DNA of 58,347 bases from Myxococcota bacterium (GCA_028284955.1 JANQQS010000118.1:1-58347); one strand, 5' to 3'; shown: positions 1-9,272, counted from the stretch's first letter. Notes: generated by a model not told the origin, from the letters alone. Translations and numbers: made by a program.

Positions 1-120
1 GGGATCGTATCCCAGCCAGAGGGTCTGGGTGCCAGACCCTCAAAAAACACAGCTGGGTGAATCGGCGGGGTCGTACCCCGACGAGAGGGTCTGGGTGCCT
101 TGGGTGCCAGGCCCTCAGGC
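1..120. repeat. Dispersed GC-rich palindromic repeat (copy at left edge)
   Basis: This stretch consists of nested palindromes, including GGGTCTGG with CCAGACCC and CGGGGTCGTACCCCG. Positions 55-99 are an exact 45-nt reverse complement of 32695-32739 in the repeat array of the atp region. It lies just beyond the 3' end of the neighbouring minus-strand gene. It resembles REP/BIME-type intergenic elements in placement and structure, although the family itself is not one I recognise. The left boundary lies outside the window. Confidence 0.85.
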
Positions 121-125
121 AAACT

Positions 126-3071
126 CTAGACGCGGTCGAACCGAGACGCGCCTTCTTTGTCCCACCATTTGCGGTATTTTCGTTGAGCGGTTTCCCGTTC
201 TTTTTTCGGCAGGCTATGGTGATAGCCGTAGTAGGCCTGGGTAAGGCGCTTGAGTTCCGTGCTCGCAGCCGAACGAACAGACTCGTCTGAGTGCGTCAGG
301 CTGTCGATTAGCCATTCGATGCGGTGCCGGGAGTCGTTTCGGTCGGCCCAGTCGCGCCATTTTTTGTCGGAGAATTCGAAGTTCTGGCGCGTGATCGCGA
401 CGAGGCTTTCGAGCGCAGCATTGGAGATCGAAGACTCTTTTGCGCTCAACGAGTCGATCAAACCACGGAGCGAATCTACGTCGCGAAGCTCGCCGAGCGC
501 GCGAATCGCAGCGGCGCGAGCATCGATATCCTTGCGTGGCGCCAACGCGATCGCACGGACGGCATCCATGGCTTGGCTGTATTCGTCGCGAAAGCGCCGA
601 TGTAGGCGCAGGGCGTGAACGCTCGCCGCGCGAACGTCTGCGGCTTTGTCGGTGATGCGTCGGCTGAGAGGCACCGCGAGCACGGGATGGGGAATTTCGC
701 GGGCCAGGAGTACCGCGTAAAAACGAATGTGATCTTTGCGATGGTCGAGCAACGAAGGGAGGTACGGCGCTGCGCGGTCGCGAAACGCGACGAGCGTATG
801 CGCAATCGCTGAGACTTCGCGTCCTTCGGGGAACGAGTTGATGTTTTCGGATTTCGGTTTTCTCGGAGGAACCCACAGAGGCCCGGGGAACTCGCGAACG
901 AGAACAGGGAGCGCGGCGTCGCCAACTTCGAGCACGGCGCGTTCGAACTCCCCGTGTTGGGTTTTGGTGCACTTCACGAGCTGCTCCACCACGTCTTCGA
1001 CTTGGCTGCTCATGGTCACAATGACGCTGGGCGTTTCCGACGTGCGCTCGTTTCTCCACGGAGTAGGGCGGCTCTTGGTTGCGACCGGAGCCTCTGTCGG
1101 CGCAGGCCGCTCCGATGAGGCATCGGAAGGTTCGATATCGGCTCCGCGATCGTGGTGGCCAAAGAGCACAACATCCGGAACAGAGGGCAAACGTGGTGCG
1201 GAGTTGGTTGCTGGGTTTGCGGGCTGCTGCAATGGCGAGCTTGCCGATGGTCCAGGACGCAGCGTGCGCCCCCGTATGCGGTCAGGGCGAGGCTTTTTGA
1301 AGAGCACCTTGTCTGTGCGCTCAGATCGAATGCTGTAGCGACCGGCATCCGCGAACGCGGCATCCGTGTCGCGTTCTTGGTTGCTCGGCTCAGACGCGGC
1401 GTCTTCTGAAGGTTGGTCGTTTTGTGACGGTAGCGTCGGGGCGGGCGGTGGAGGCGCGGAACGAGGCACGCCAAGCGCGTCAAATACGCGCGGACGAGAC
1501 GGTGCTTTGCGGGGTCCGGGGTCGTCTTTTTCCGGGCGATCTTGGGGTTCCCTATCTTGAGGGGTTGCAGTGTCTTTGGAAGTCGCAGTGTCTTTGTGAG
1601 TCGCAGTGTTTTGAGAGGTTGCGAGTGTTTGAGGAGCGCGATCTGATGGCGCGACGTCGTCGCTCAGGGCGTCTGGAGATGGCTGTGGTGTTTCTTCCGC
1701 GCGCAGCGATTTATGTTTTTTTTTATCGTCAGGGAACGCGGAACCAGATCGCTTCTGCTTGAGAATCAGGCGTTCCAGTGCACGACTGGTATGCGGCACG
1801 AGGGCCATGAGTTCCGGCAGATCTGACAGGGCGAACCGTTCGTTGCTGCGATCTCCGTAGAGCAGCAAAACCACCCGGCTGCGAATCGGCACAGGAACGA
1901 GGGCGGCAGGTTGCTCTTTATTGCGATCGAGTTCGCGGACCAGTCGTCGTTCGTCGTCTTTGCCGCGCAGACTCGACACCAACGCCTTCCCAGAAGTCTT
2001 GACCTCGTGCAGCGAGCTGCTGGGAATGAGCTGAACCGACACGAGCTGTACTGCTTCCGATGCGGCGCCTTCTCCATGCGCGCTGAGCCCTTCGAGCGCC
2101 TCCCCGTGGACAACGAAGAGCGCGGAGTAATCAAAAAACTGACGCGCGAAGGTAAAAAACAGTTCGACGATTTCGTCTCGTGTCTCGCATCCGTCCAGAA
2201 TCTCGACCGCGCGTTTTGCGGTAAGAGGTCCGCGCAGTCGCGCTTCAGCGATGCCTATCTTGGGCGTTTCGGAATCGAGAGTGCCTGGTTTGGACGGCCT
2301 CGGCTGGGGCGGTGCTCCCGATGGTCGACCGCGATCCATCTGCGAGGGCGGGCGTTCGGTAAACGAGACCCTTCGTACCCGGTTGCGACTTCCCACGCCG
2401 ACCACGCGCGTGACGCCCACGGTTTTGTCGTGCGCTGTTTCGGGAGGTTTTACGAACTGATCGGTTGCGCCTTCCGTCGGGTATCGAACGTCTGCCCCGG
2501 AGCGCGAGGTGACCGATCGAACGACGGCTTGATTGTTGGCTTCGGTAAATTCTGGTTCGTTGTGATCGTCGGGTGCCACAAACGGGATGCTGCCCGCGCC
2601 GCGATCATTGAGGCGCCGGGTCAACCGGCGCATTCGCGGGGTCGGCTCGATGCCGTAGTGTTGATGGAGCCCCGCGGCGATTCGTGCTTCGGTCGCGATG
2701 CGCATCTCGATATCGACACCAAGCAGGAAACTCAGTTTTTGATCCACATCCACCGAAAGCGGTTGTCGAACGGCGGCCACGAGTTTCCGGCCGTCGAGCA
2801 TCAACGGAACCAGGCGATGCTTCTTGGCGACCTCGCTGGGCACGAGTCGAATGGATTCGGCGGAGGCCTCCATGACTTCGCTTCGCGTCGCGGGAATTAA
2901 GCCGTGCAGCGCAGCGCAGTATGCGCTGATGACGTTCTCAGGAACCGCGTCGAGTTCGAGTAGGATGGTATCCAGCTCTCCGCCAGAGATTACCTGGCGT
3001 TGGATCGCTTCTTCGATCCGCTTGACGGATACCACCTGGTCCCGCGCGAGAAGAGAAGTCAGGGCAGACAT
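126..3071 (-). CDS. MshEN-like / GAF-like / HEAT-repeat protein
   Basis: Cytoplasmic multidomain protein of about 981 residues with no signal peptide or membrane segment. Residues 2-150 resemble the N-terminal domain of type II secretion/type IV pilus ATPases (MshEN/T2SSE_N), with two helical L-x3-L repeats followed by a small alpha/beta unit. The ATPase domain is absent. A segment near 285-430 looks like a GAF-type sensor domain. A long Pro/Ser/Thr/Asp-rich linker follows, then HEAT-like helical repeats from about 740 to the C-terminus. MshEN domains in other proteins bind c-di-GMP, but the RLG signature is not evident here. The linker contains four 18-bp tandem repeats at 1564-1635. The ATG at 3071 is preferred; an in-frame TTG lies three codons upstream. 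The last 130 residues resemble those of the protein at 8118-9272. Function unknown, probably scaffolding or regulatory. Confidence 0.8.
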   Translation of the reverse strand: MSALTSLLARDQVVSVKRIEEAIQRQVISGGELDTILLELDAVPENVISAYCAALHGLIPATRSEVMEASAESIRLVPSEVAKKHRLVPLMLDGRKLVAAVRQPLSVDVDQKLSFLLGVDIEMRIATEARIAAGLHQHYGIEPTPRMRRLTRRLNDRGAGSIPFVAPDDHNEPEFTEANNQAVVRSVTSRSGADVRYPTEGATDQFVKPPETAHDKTVGVTRVVGVGSRNRVRRVSFTERPPSQMDRGRPSGAPPQPRPSKPGTLDSETPKIGIAEARLRGPLTAKRAVEILDGCETRDEIVELFFTFARQFFDYSALFVVHGEALEGLSAHGEGAASEAVQLVSVQLIPSSSLHEVKTSGKALVSSLRGKDDERRLVRELDRNKEQPAALVPVPIRSRVVLLLYGDRSNERFALSDLPELMALVPHTSRALERLILKQKRSGSAFPDDKKKHKSLRAEETPQPSPDALSDDVAPSDRAPQTLATSQNTATHKDTATSKDTATPQDREPQDRPEKDDPGPRKAPSRPRVFDALGVPRSAPPPPAPTLPSQNDQPSEDAASEPSNQERDTDAAFADAGRYSIRSERTDKVLFKKPRPDRIRGRTLRPGPSASSPLQQPANPATNSAPRLPSVPDVVLFGHHDRGADIEPSDASSERPAPTEAPVATKSRPTPWRNERTSETPSVIVTMSSQVEDVVEQLVKCTKTQHGEFERAVLEVGDAALPVLVREFPGPLWVPPRKPKSENINSFPEGREVSAIAHTLVAFRDRAAPYLPSLLDHRKDHIRFYAVLLAREIPHPVLAVPLSRRITDKAADVRAASVHALRLHRRFRDEYSQAMDAVRAIALAPRKDIDARAAAIRALGELRDVDSLRGLIDSLSAKESSISNAALESLVAITRQNFEFSDKKWRDWADRNDSRHRIEWLIDSLTHSDESVRSAASTELKRLTQAYYGYHHSLPKKERETAQRKYRKWWDKEGASRFDRV
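1564..1635. repeat. 18-bp tandem repeat, 4 units, in coding linker
   Basis: Four imperfect units of 18 bp (first unit GTTGCAGTGTCTTTGGAA on the plus strand) encode a repeated six-residue TAT-x-KD pattern in the disordered linker of the MshEN/HEAT protein. The unit length is a multiple of three, so changes in copy number keep the frame. Confidence 0.85.
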
Positions 3072-3228
3072 GGTCGGCAATAAGCTCGTTTGGTTTGTCG
3101 ACGCTGCATGGTTTGCCCGCGCAGCAGGTCGCGCTGACGCAGGGCGCTAGCACACTCGACGGGCATTCTACCTCTTGAGCATGGTCGCTTCGGGGTGCTT
3201 TCGTGTCAATGTCTAATAGCGACAATGT

Positions 3229-5646
3229 TCAATAGATCAGGTGCTTTGCCCTGAGCGGAGCGAATGAGGCGATGGAATGCCGTGCCTGCCGCCGTAGAGC
3301 GGGCATATCAAGGCCTTTGCGAAACGCCCTGAGCGCCTCCTGATTCGCCAAAAGCTGCGCAAATCCGTCGAGGTTCCAGCGTTGGGGGTGCTGCTTGCGG
3401 ATCGTGCGAGCGATCGCGAAGGCGGTATGGGTCGGGTCGAGCGCGTTCCGGTCGGTGAGCTCCAGCGCGATGCCTCGGCAATGGCGACCGCGGTGTGGTT
3501 TGGCTCGTGGGGTAAACGTGGTGGTGCGGAAACGAACTCCGGCCAGCCCCGCGGCGTTTAATTCGCTCGCGATGGCTTGCGCGTTGAGCCAGGGCGCGCC
3601 GAATATCTCGAACGGCGTTTCGGTTCCCCGGCCCACCGAAACATGAGAGCGCTCGAGCATGCCCACCGCCGGATAGAGAAGCGCTTGTGTCGGCGTCCGG
3701 ATATTGGGAGACGGCGGGTACCACGGCAGGCCGGTGTCGGGCCACATGAGCCCGCGCGACCAGCCTTGCAATGCTACGACGTCCAGGCGTAGATCGAGCT
3801 TTCCCGATTCGCGAAACAGCGTTGCCAACTCCCCGATAGTCATTCCATGAACGAGAGGAAGGGGAGTGTGGTTGACCAGCGCGTTGGTCGTCGGGTCGGA
3901 CATGGGGCCTGCGACTCGATTTCCACCAAGCGGGTTTGGTCGATCCAGCACTACAAACCTCAAGTTTTTCGCCGCTGCCGCCTCCATAGCGAGCCGCATC
4001 GTCGCGCTGTAGGTGTAGTAGCGCGTGCCGACATCTTGAATATCAAACACTAGCGTATCGAGACCTCGAAGGGCGTCGGGCGAAGGGCGCCGATGTTGTC
4101 CGAAGAGCGAATACACGGGAACCCCGCTCGCATGCTGGTGCGACACCACCGAGCCTTCTCGGCGCGCCGACAGACCGTGCTCGGGAGAGAAAATGGCCCG
4201 CACTTCGACCTCGGAAGCGGCGAGAAGCAGGTCGAGAGTTCGCTTCCCGTCGCGCGCTCGTGCGTTCGCGTTCGTAATCAATCCCACGGTGGCGCCACGC
4301 AATCGATCGAAGTTCGATTGCCGCACTATGTCGATGCCGAGAAGCACTTCGCGGGTCGGCTTGGGACGCACCGAAGGTAGCGAAGCCACGGCAATTCGAA
4401 CGATCTTGCGAATGAGCGGGCGGTGACGACCCCGCCCGGTCGGATGCACGCTATTGCTCAACACGATCACGAACAGATCGCGCTGCGGGTCGATCCAGAG
4501 CGCCGTACCCGTATAGCCCCCTTGACCGTACGCGTCGGTAGAAAGTCCGGGGGGGACTGTGGCTCCACGGCTGAAGCCGAGTGGCGTCCCTGCCATGCGC
4601 TTCACCGTTTGCTTGTTGAGCACGCGCGCGCCATCGAGAATGCCGCCGCCGAGCATCATCCGGGCGAACCGCGCGACATCATCGGCGGTGGAAAAGAGAC
4701 CTGCGTTTCCTGCCATTCCGCCCAACCGATACGCTCGCGGATCGTTCACCGCCCCATGAATAAACGCTTCTGGCGAACCTCGCTTGTCGGCCCGTTCGGT
4801 CGGCGCGATCGCGACTCGAAGCGACGTCGGAGGTTGAAACAGCGTGTTGCGCATGCCCAGCGGGCTAAACACGTGCTTTCGAGCGAAGTTCCCAAGACTC
4901 GTTCCGGATACACGTTCGATCAATGCGCCGAGTACGATGAACCCGAGATCGCTGTAGTGATACGTTCCTCGCGGAAACCGGAGGGAAGTTTTGAGTATGC
5001 GCCGTAGTGCGGAGGTCCGGCTGCCTCGGTAGTCAGAGAGTGGGTTGATCGCGGGCAGGCCGGATGAGTGGGTGAGCAAGTCACGAATCGTCACGGCGTT
5101 TTTCCTGCCGCCGCCGAACTCGGGAACGTGCTGCGCGACCGGGTCGTCGATCCGCAGTCGACCTTGCTCAGCAAGTTTCAGTACGCTGGTCGCTGTGGCC
5201 AGCGGCTTGGTCACCGAAGCCAAATCGAACATCGTGGTTTCGTGCGCTGGCCGTCGTTCGGGCAATACCGCGCGGTTTCCATACGCGCGCCGGAACGTTA
5301 TTCCATCCGCGCGGCCCAGCACCACGACGCACCCGGGCACATCGTTGGCACGGATGGCCCGTTCCACGGCTTGGTCGATCTGCGCTTCGGCGTCGCGCGA
5401 AATCCGGATCACGGGCGCAACCGAGGTCCCGGTCGACTGCGCAGCATCGGATGGCGGCGCAGCATCAGATGGCGGCGCAGTATCGGATGGTCGTAGGGCG
5501 GTTCCTGACGGCTTCGGAGCGGTCGAGGTCTGGCGCTGGCGGGTGTCTCCGTGCGCCGTGTTGCGCGAGGCACCCGTTCGACATCCACCCCCCACCGTGG
5601 CTCCCCACAGGATCGCGGTCAGGGCCAACCATTCGCGCCACAACAT
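3229..5646 (-). CDS. Lipoprotein fusing a serine beta-lactamase-like hydrolase to a NamZ-type exo-N-acetylmuramidase
   Basis: 805 residues. A lipoprotein signal ends at GGGC (Cys22). A repeat-rich linker leads to a class C beta-lactamase-fold domain with SVTK (Ser144, Lys147), Y-S-D at 231-233 in place of the usual Y-x-N, and a GYTG motif near 377-380. Residues 435-805 form a DUF1343/NamZ domain with SPEHG, LVFDIQDVGTRYYTY, LDRPNP, HGMTIGEL and SVGRGTETPFE. Known NamZ enzymes release terminal MurNAc from peptidoglycan fragments; in Bacillus the NamZ gene sits beside a separate beta-lactamase-like gene. The fused protein is probably a membrane-anchored periplasmic enzyme of cell-wall turnover. 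The start at 5646 is chosen because it gives a proper signal peptide; further upstream extension would run into the divergent creatininase-family gene. Confidence 0.9.
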   Translation of the reverse strand: MLWREWLALTAILWGATVGGGCRTGASRNTAHGDTRQRQTSTAPKPSGTALRPSDTAPPSDAAPPSDAAQSTGTSVAPVIRISRDAEAQIDQAVERAIRANDVPGCVVVLGRADGITFRRAYGNRAVLPERRPAHETTMFDLASVTKPLATATSVLKLAEQGRLRIDDPVAQHVPEFGGGRKNAVTIRDLLTHSSGLPAINPLSDYRGSRTSALRRILKTSLRFPRGTYHYSDLGFIVLGALIERVSGTSLGNFARKHVFSPLGMRNTLFQPPTSLRVAIAPTERADKRGSPEAFIHGAVNDPRAYRLGGMAGNAGLFSTADDVARFARMMLGGGILDGARVLNKQTVKRMAGTPLGFSRGATVPPGLSTDAYGQGGYTGTALWIDPQRDLFVIVLSNSVHPTGRGRHRPLIRKIVRIAVASLPSVRPKPTREVLLGIDIVRQSNFDRLRGATVGLITNANARARDGKRTLDLLLAASEVEVRAIFSPEHGLSARREGSVVSHQHASGVPVYSLFGQHRRPSPDALRGLDTLVFDIQDVGTRYYTYSATMRLAMEAAAAKNLRFVVLDRPNPLGGNRVAGPMSDPTTNALVNHTPLPLVHGMTIGELATLFRESGKLDLRLDVVALQGWSRGLMWPDTGLPWYPPSPNIRTPTQALLYPAVGMLERSHVSVGRGTETPFEIFGAPWLNAQAIASELNAAGLAGVRFRTTTFTPRAKPHRGRHCRGIALELTDRNALDPTHTAFAIARTIRKQHPQRWNLDGFAQLLANQEALRAFRKGLDMPALRRQARHSIASFAPLRAKHLIY
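5441..5494. repeat. 18-bp tandem repeat, 3 units, in coding linker
   Basis: Three units of 18 bp (first GCAGCATCGGATGGCGGC on the plus strand) encode the PSDAA-type linker between the lipobox and the hydrolase domain of the NamZ fusion protein. Confidence 0.8.
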
Positions 5647-5728
5647 TCTGTTTCTATTTACAAATTTCAGTTGGCCATGCAATTGTTTCTGCACCCACAG
5701 AGCTGGTGCGGGATTGGAGGATGGTTGG

Positions 5729-6454
5729 GTGTCCCCAGAAACAACTCGAGTCGAGAACATGTCCTGGCCGGAGGTCGAGCGTCGGCTAAACCAAGGCGCG
5801 GTTGCGGTGTTGCCGGTGGGGGCGGGGGCCAAAGAGCACGGCTTTCACTTGCCGATGGGCACCGATCGGCTTCAGGCCGAGCTCCTCTGCGCTGAACTCA
5901 GCAAGCGTGTCGATGTGCTGGTGTGGCCCGTGGTGCCGTACGGGCACTATCCGGCGTTCATAGAGTTTCCCGGCAGTCTGAGCGTGTCTGCGCGCGTGTT
6001 TTCTGATTTTGTCCGAGAGCTAGTCGACGGCCTGCTCGCGGTCGCGCGTCGGGTGATGATCCTCAATACGGGAATAAGCACCATTCGTCCGCTTGAGTCC
6101 GCCCGCGCGTCGAGCGCTAATCCGGTTCGGGTTTCTTTGGCCAATGTCTATCGAGGCACGGCGTATCTAAAAGCACTCGAGGAAACGCAAACTCAGGAGC
6201 GCGGTACCCACGCCGACGAGGCCGAAACATCGCTCATGCTCACGCTGGCTCCGCACGTCGTCGACATGAGCGTCGCGACAACTTGCCTAACCCGAGGTGA
6301 CCTCAAAGGACGGTTTTCGCGACAGCCCGACCATCCCAACTACACCCCCAGCGGTGTGTTTGGAGATGCGAAGCGGGCCCATTCGGAAAGCGGGGCCAAG
6401 CTCCTGCAGGCGATGCTCGACGATCTCACGAACCTCATCGCTGCTGAGGCTTAG
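5729..6454 (+). CDS. Creatininase-family protein with degenerate metal motif
   Basis: 241 residues, the usual length for the creatininase/amidohydrolase family. The N-terminal M-S-W-P-E-V-E block, the E-H-G-F-H-L-P motif (Glu36, His37) with Asp46, and the H-A-D-E-A-E-T-S block (161-168) match metal-site and fold signatures. The central NGHxxN motif, which supplies a metal-ligand His in characterised members, is replaced by N-T-G-I-S-T (113-118). Activity may therefore be altered or lost. The GTG at 5729 is chosen because GGAGG lies at 5716-5720, eight bases upstream; an internal ATG at 5759 is the alternative. The gene is divergent from the NamZ fusion, and its stop codon overlaps that of the convergent peptide-binding protein gene. 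Confidence 0.85.
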   Translation: MSPETTRVENMSWPEVERRLNQGAVAVLPVGAGAKEHGFHLPMGTDRLQAELLCAELSKRVDVLVWPVVPYGHYPAFIEFPGSLSVSARVFSDFVRELVDGLLAVARRVMILNTGISTIRPLESARASSANPVRVSLANVYRGTAYLKALEETQTQERGTHADEAETSLMLTLAPHVVDMSVATTCLTRGDLKGRFSRQPDHPNYTPSGVFGDAKRAHSESGAKLLQAMLDDLTNLIAAEA

Positions 6455-8145
6455 CGCTCGCCACGAAGGCGCCGCGGGAGGTCGAGCCAAACGTCGCGAT
6501 AGTTGTGCATCCATAGCGGGTGCGGGGTGTACCGCCGCACGTAGGGCTGCCAGAGTTCCAGGATGACGGGTCGATAAGAAAATGCCCACGGCGCATCGCG
6601 AGCCACGATTTCGCCCGCCTTGCGATACAACGCTCGCCGCGCATCGGGCTCGGTTTCGATTCGCGCTCGGTCGAGAACCCGGTCGAGCTCGGCGTTGCGG
6701 TAAAACGCTCGGTTCGTGGTTCCTGGTCCGGAAATGGAACGGCTGTGGAACAGCGGATCGAAAAAGCTCGCGGGGTCAGGAAAATCGATGCTCCACCCGC
6801 CCACAAATGCCTGTACCGTCTTCGGCTTGCTCGCTTCGCGAAGGTACGTCGCAAACGAAACTTGTTTCAATCGAACCTGGATTCCAATTTGGGCAAGGTC
6901 ATGTTGTACCGCTTCGGCGTGTCGAACGGCATCCTCTCCGTGGGGAGTCCACATCGTCACCGGCTCTGGCAGGCCATGAGGATACCCCGCTCGTTTCATT
7001 TCTGCTTTTGCCCGTCGTTGGTCGAAGCGTTGAGCGTGCTTGAGATCGGGGTGGTGCCCCGCGAGCTCGGGAGGCATGAGCTGATGCGCCGGTTCTCGCA
7101 ATCCCACGCGAACTCCCGGCCAGCTCGATCGGCGGAGCGCAAACGCGACCGCGCGCCGCAGATGCACGTTGTTGAAAGGTGCCAGCTCGCAGTTCATTCC
7201 CAAGCCGAACGTGGCGAGTTTGGTGTGGCGTCGCCGATGCGTCTTCCAGCGTCTCTCGGCGGCGAAGCGACGATGGTGGGCCGGCGTCAACTGGCGGATA
7301 AGATCAAGCTCGCCGTTTTGAAAGCGCATGGTGGCTGTATGCCGAGCCACGCGTTCGTAGTAGAGGAGTCGGTCGGGCCCTTGGTGGTCACCCCAGTAGT
7401 GGGGGTTGCGTACGTATTCGATGCGTACTCCACGTTCCCAGTTCGCGAGCATGTAGGGGCCGGTTCCTGCGGGATGGGTATCGATGCGGTTGCCCCACGA
7501 TCGGTATTGCTCTCGCGGCACAGGATAGGCAAACGTCATGGCCATCGCGTGCAGGAACGTTTGGTCCGGAGCGTCGAGTACGATGTCGAGGGTATATCGG
7601 TCGACGACCCGAATCCCGGAAATGCTTGCCGCGGTTCCGCGATGATAGGCTTCGGCTCCCGAAATCGCGCGGTAGTAAATAAACCCTGGCGACGCGGTGC
7701 TCGGAGCCAGCATGTGGTGCAGCGACCAGCGTACGTCGCTCGCGGTCAGCTCGCGGCCTTTGGGGTACGGGCGTGAGCCGAGAGGACGCGGGGTAGCATG
7801 AAAGCGAACGCCCTTTCGGAGTCGAAAGCGAAACCGGGTGCCCGATTCGGATACCTCGGGCAAAGCTTCCGCGAGCCGAGGCACGATGCGAAGGTCGTGG
7901 TCGTAATCAAGCAGTCCTTCGAGCACCAACCGCATGGCTGCGATCGACGGTGGGTCGAACGCGATGTGGGGGTCGAGGCTGCGAACCGACACCTCCGAAT
8001 GGAACGAAAGCGTTCCCCCCGAGCGAGGTTCTGCTCGCCCTGCTCCCACAAATCGCGGGGCGATGTCTCTCGGCTCGCATGCGCCCATAACCATCAGCGC
8101 AGCGAACCATCGGGCGCTCAGAAGTATCTTTGCGTGCGCTCCCAC
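6451..8145 (-). CDS. ABC transporter substrate-binding lipoprotein, peptide/oligopeptide family (SBP_bac_5)
   Basis: About 564 residues. A lipoprotein signal ends at MGAC (Cys23). The rest has the family-5 substrate-binding layout: LDPHIAFDPPS near the start, VLEGLLDYD, RFRLRKGVRFH, DVRWSLHHML, and a C-terminal GGWSIDFPDPASF block. Relatives bind oligopeptides, dipeptides, nickel or muropeptides and deliver them to an inner-membrane permease. No permease or ATPase gene is visible here, so the transporter partner is unknown. Closeness to the NamZ fusion makes a muropeptide a reasonable guess but nothing more. The start is uncertain: the GTG at 8145 gives a normal signal peptide and overlaps the end of the upstream HEAT gene by 28 bases, suggesting translational coupling. 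Confidence 0.88.
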   Translation of the reverse strand: MGAHAKILLSARWFAALMVMGACEPRDIAPRFVGAGRAEPRSGGTLSFHSEVSVRSLDPHIAFDPPSIAAMRLVLEGLLDYDHDLRIVPRLAEALPEVSESGTRFRFRLRKGVRFHATPRPLGSRPYPKGRELTASDVRWSLHHMLAPSTASPGFIYYRAISGAEAYHRGTAASISGIRVVDRYTLDIVLDAPDQTFLHAMAMTFAYPVPREQYRSWGNRIDTHPAGTGPYMLANWERGVRIEYVRNPHYWGDHQGPDRLLYYERVARHTATMRFQNGELDLIRQLTPAHHRRFAAERRWKTHRRRHTKLATFGLGMNCELAPFNNVHLRRAVAFALRRSSWPGVRVGLREPAHQLMPPELAGHHPDLKHAQRFDQRRAKAEMKRAGYPHGLPEPVTMWTPHGEDAVRHAEAVQHDLAQIGIQVRLKQVSFATYLREASKPKTVQAFVGGWSIDFPDPASFFDPLFHSRSISGPGTTNRAFYRNAELDRVLDRARIETEPDARRALYRKAGEIVARDAPWAFSYRPVILELWQPYVRRYTPHPLWMHNYRDVWLDLPRRLRGER

Positions 8146-9272
8146 CAACGTCGGTAGTGCGCTTGAATCGCTAGATGCTCGTCGTACGAGGCGTGCACGG
8201 TCCAGCCATGATCGAGGCCGGTTTCCTGCGCCAGTTGCGCAGCGGCCATGCACCGAATTTCGACGCGTCGATCCGCGAGGCCGTCGATGAGCCATTCCAC
8301 CCGGTGTAGCCCGCCTTTGTTTCTTAGCCAGCGGCTCCACGACACGCGCATGCGACCAAAATCGTGACCGGTGATTTTTACGAGTGCGCCGTGCGCCATG
8401 CGCGCGACCGAGCGGTCTTGGTCTCCCAATAAGGTCACCAGGGGCGGCACGGATAAGCGATGGGGCAAGGCTCCAAGCGCTTCAATCCCCCGTAGGCGCC
8501 ATACCTGCCGCGTATGCGTCGACGTGACGGCGTCGTGAAACCACTGCAGAAGTGATTCGAGCTCCGCGCTACGCCGATAGCGCCGGAGCGTTTCTCGAGC
8601 CCTCGCGCGTTCTGTTTCGTTTCCGGTCAGCGCGATTTCGCCGAGCGACTGAATCACGTCACGAAGGGGAAACGCTTCCGCGAGCGATGCAGCGCGTTCC
8701 TGTACCGAACGATCGGGTGATGTGATGAGCTTGGCGATATAGGGCATCGCCGCGGGACCGAACGCGATAAATGCCCGATCGAGCACCGCCCGTTGCGGCG
8801 GCGATAGCGGAGCGCTCGACGCCATGCCGCGAAACGCCCGAGAAAGATGGGGGAGCGCGGCGCCCGGTGATTGGAGCAGCTGTTCGAGAACGGCTTCTTC
8901 CAACCCCGCGTCGCAGATGAGCAGCTGATCGACCCAAATGCCAACTGGGCTCGTGGTGTCTACCGAATCGCTGAGGGTTCGTTTTCGCGCCGCGCCGTAG
9001 TGTGATGGCAGCGAGGAGTGTGACGGAAGCGAGTCGTGAGAGGATGACGAGCGCGGCGGCAATGACGAATGAGTGGGAAACTTGGCCGATTCGTCTGGCC
9101 GTCGTTCCGGGTTTGGTTCGCGCTGAGTCATTCGGCCGAGGGGACGAATGGTGGAACGCCGCGGCGGCGGGTAGGAGGGCCTATCGTGAAGCACGTCTTC
9201 TGGAGCGTCGCGTACCACGTAGGCCGTATCTTGGTTTCGTCGAGTCGCCATCGCCCCTAGCCGCCGAATCAT
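8118..9272 (-). CDS. HEAT-repeat protein
   Basis: 384 residues. The N-terminal 120 residues are Ser/Pro/Arg-rich and look disordered, with a PSHSSLPSH-type short repeat. The remainder is a string of amphipathic helix pairs typical of HEAT repeats. The C-terminal block (W-S-R-W-L, then R-V-E-W-L-I-D-G-L, then Y-R-R-W-W) aligns by eye with the end of the protein at 126-3071, so the two are probably paralogues sharing a dedicated C-terminal module. No catalytic motif, signal peptide or membrane segment is seen. HEAT proteins usually act as protein-binding scaffolds. The start may be ATG 9272 or ATG 9251; neither has a clear ribosome-binding site. The gene overlaps the start of the peptide-binding lipoprotein gene downstream. 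Confidence 0.8.
   Translation of the reverse strand: MIRRLGAMATRRNQDTAYVVRDAPEDVLHDRPSYPPPRRSTIRPLGRMTQREPNPERRPDESAKFPTHSSLPPRSSSSHDSLPSHSSLPSHYGAARKRTLSDSVDTTSPVGIWVDQLLICDAGLEEAVLEQLLQSPGAALPHLSRAFRGMASSAPLSPPQRAVLDRAFIAFGPAAMPYIAKLITSPDRSVQERAASLAEAFPLRDVIQSLGEIALTGNETERARARETLRRYRRSAELESLLQWFHDAVTSTHTRQVWRLRGIEALGALPHRLSVPPLVTLLGDQDRSVARMAHGALVKITGHDFGRMRVSWSRWLRNKGGLHRVEWLIDGLADRRVEIRCMAAAQLAQETGLDHGWTVHASYDEHLAIQAHYRRWWERTQRYF

Noticed and set aside
1911-2900. 329-codon plus-strand frame
   Set aside because: Antisense to the MshEN/HEAT gene, with no recognisable motif.
5045-5728. N-terminal extension of the creatininase-family protein
   Set aside because: It lies antisense to the NamZ fusion, and GGAGG before GTG 5729 marks the real start.
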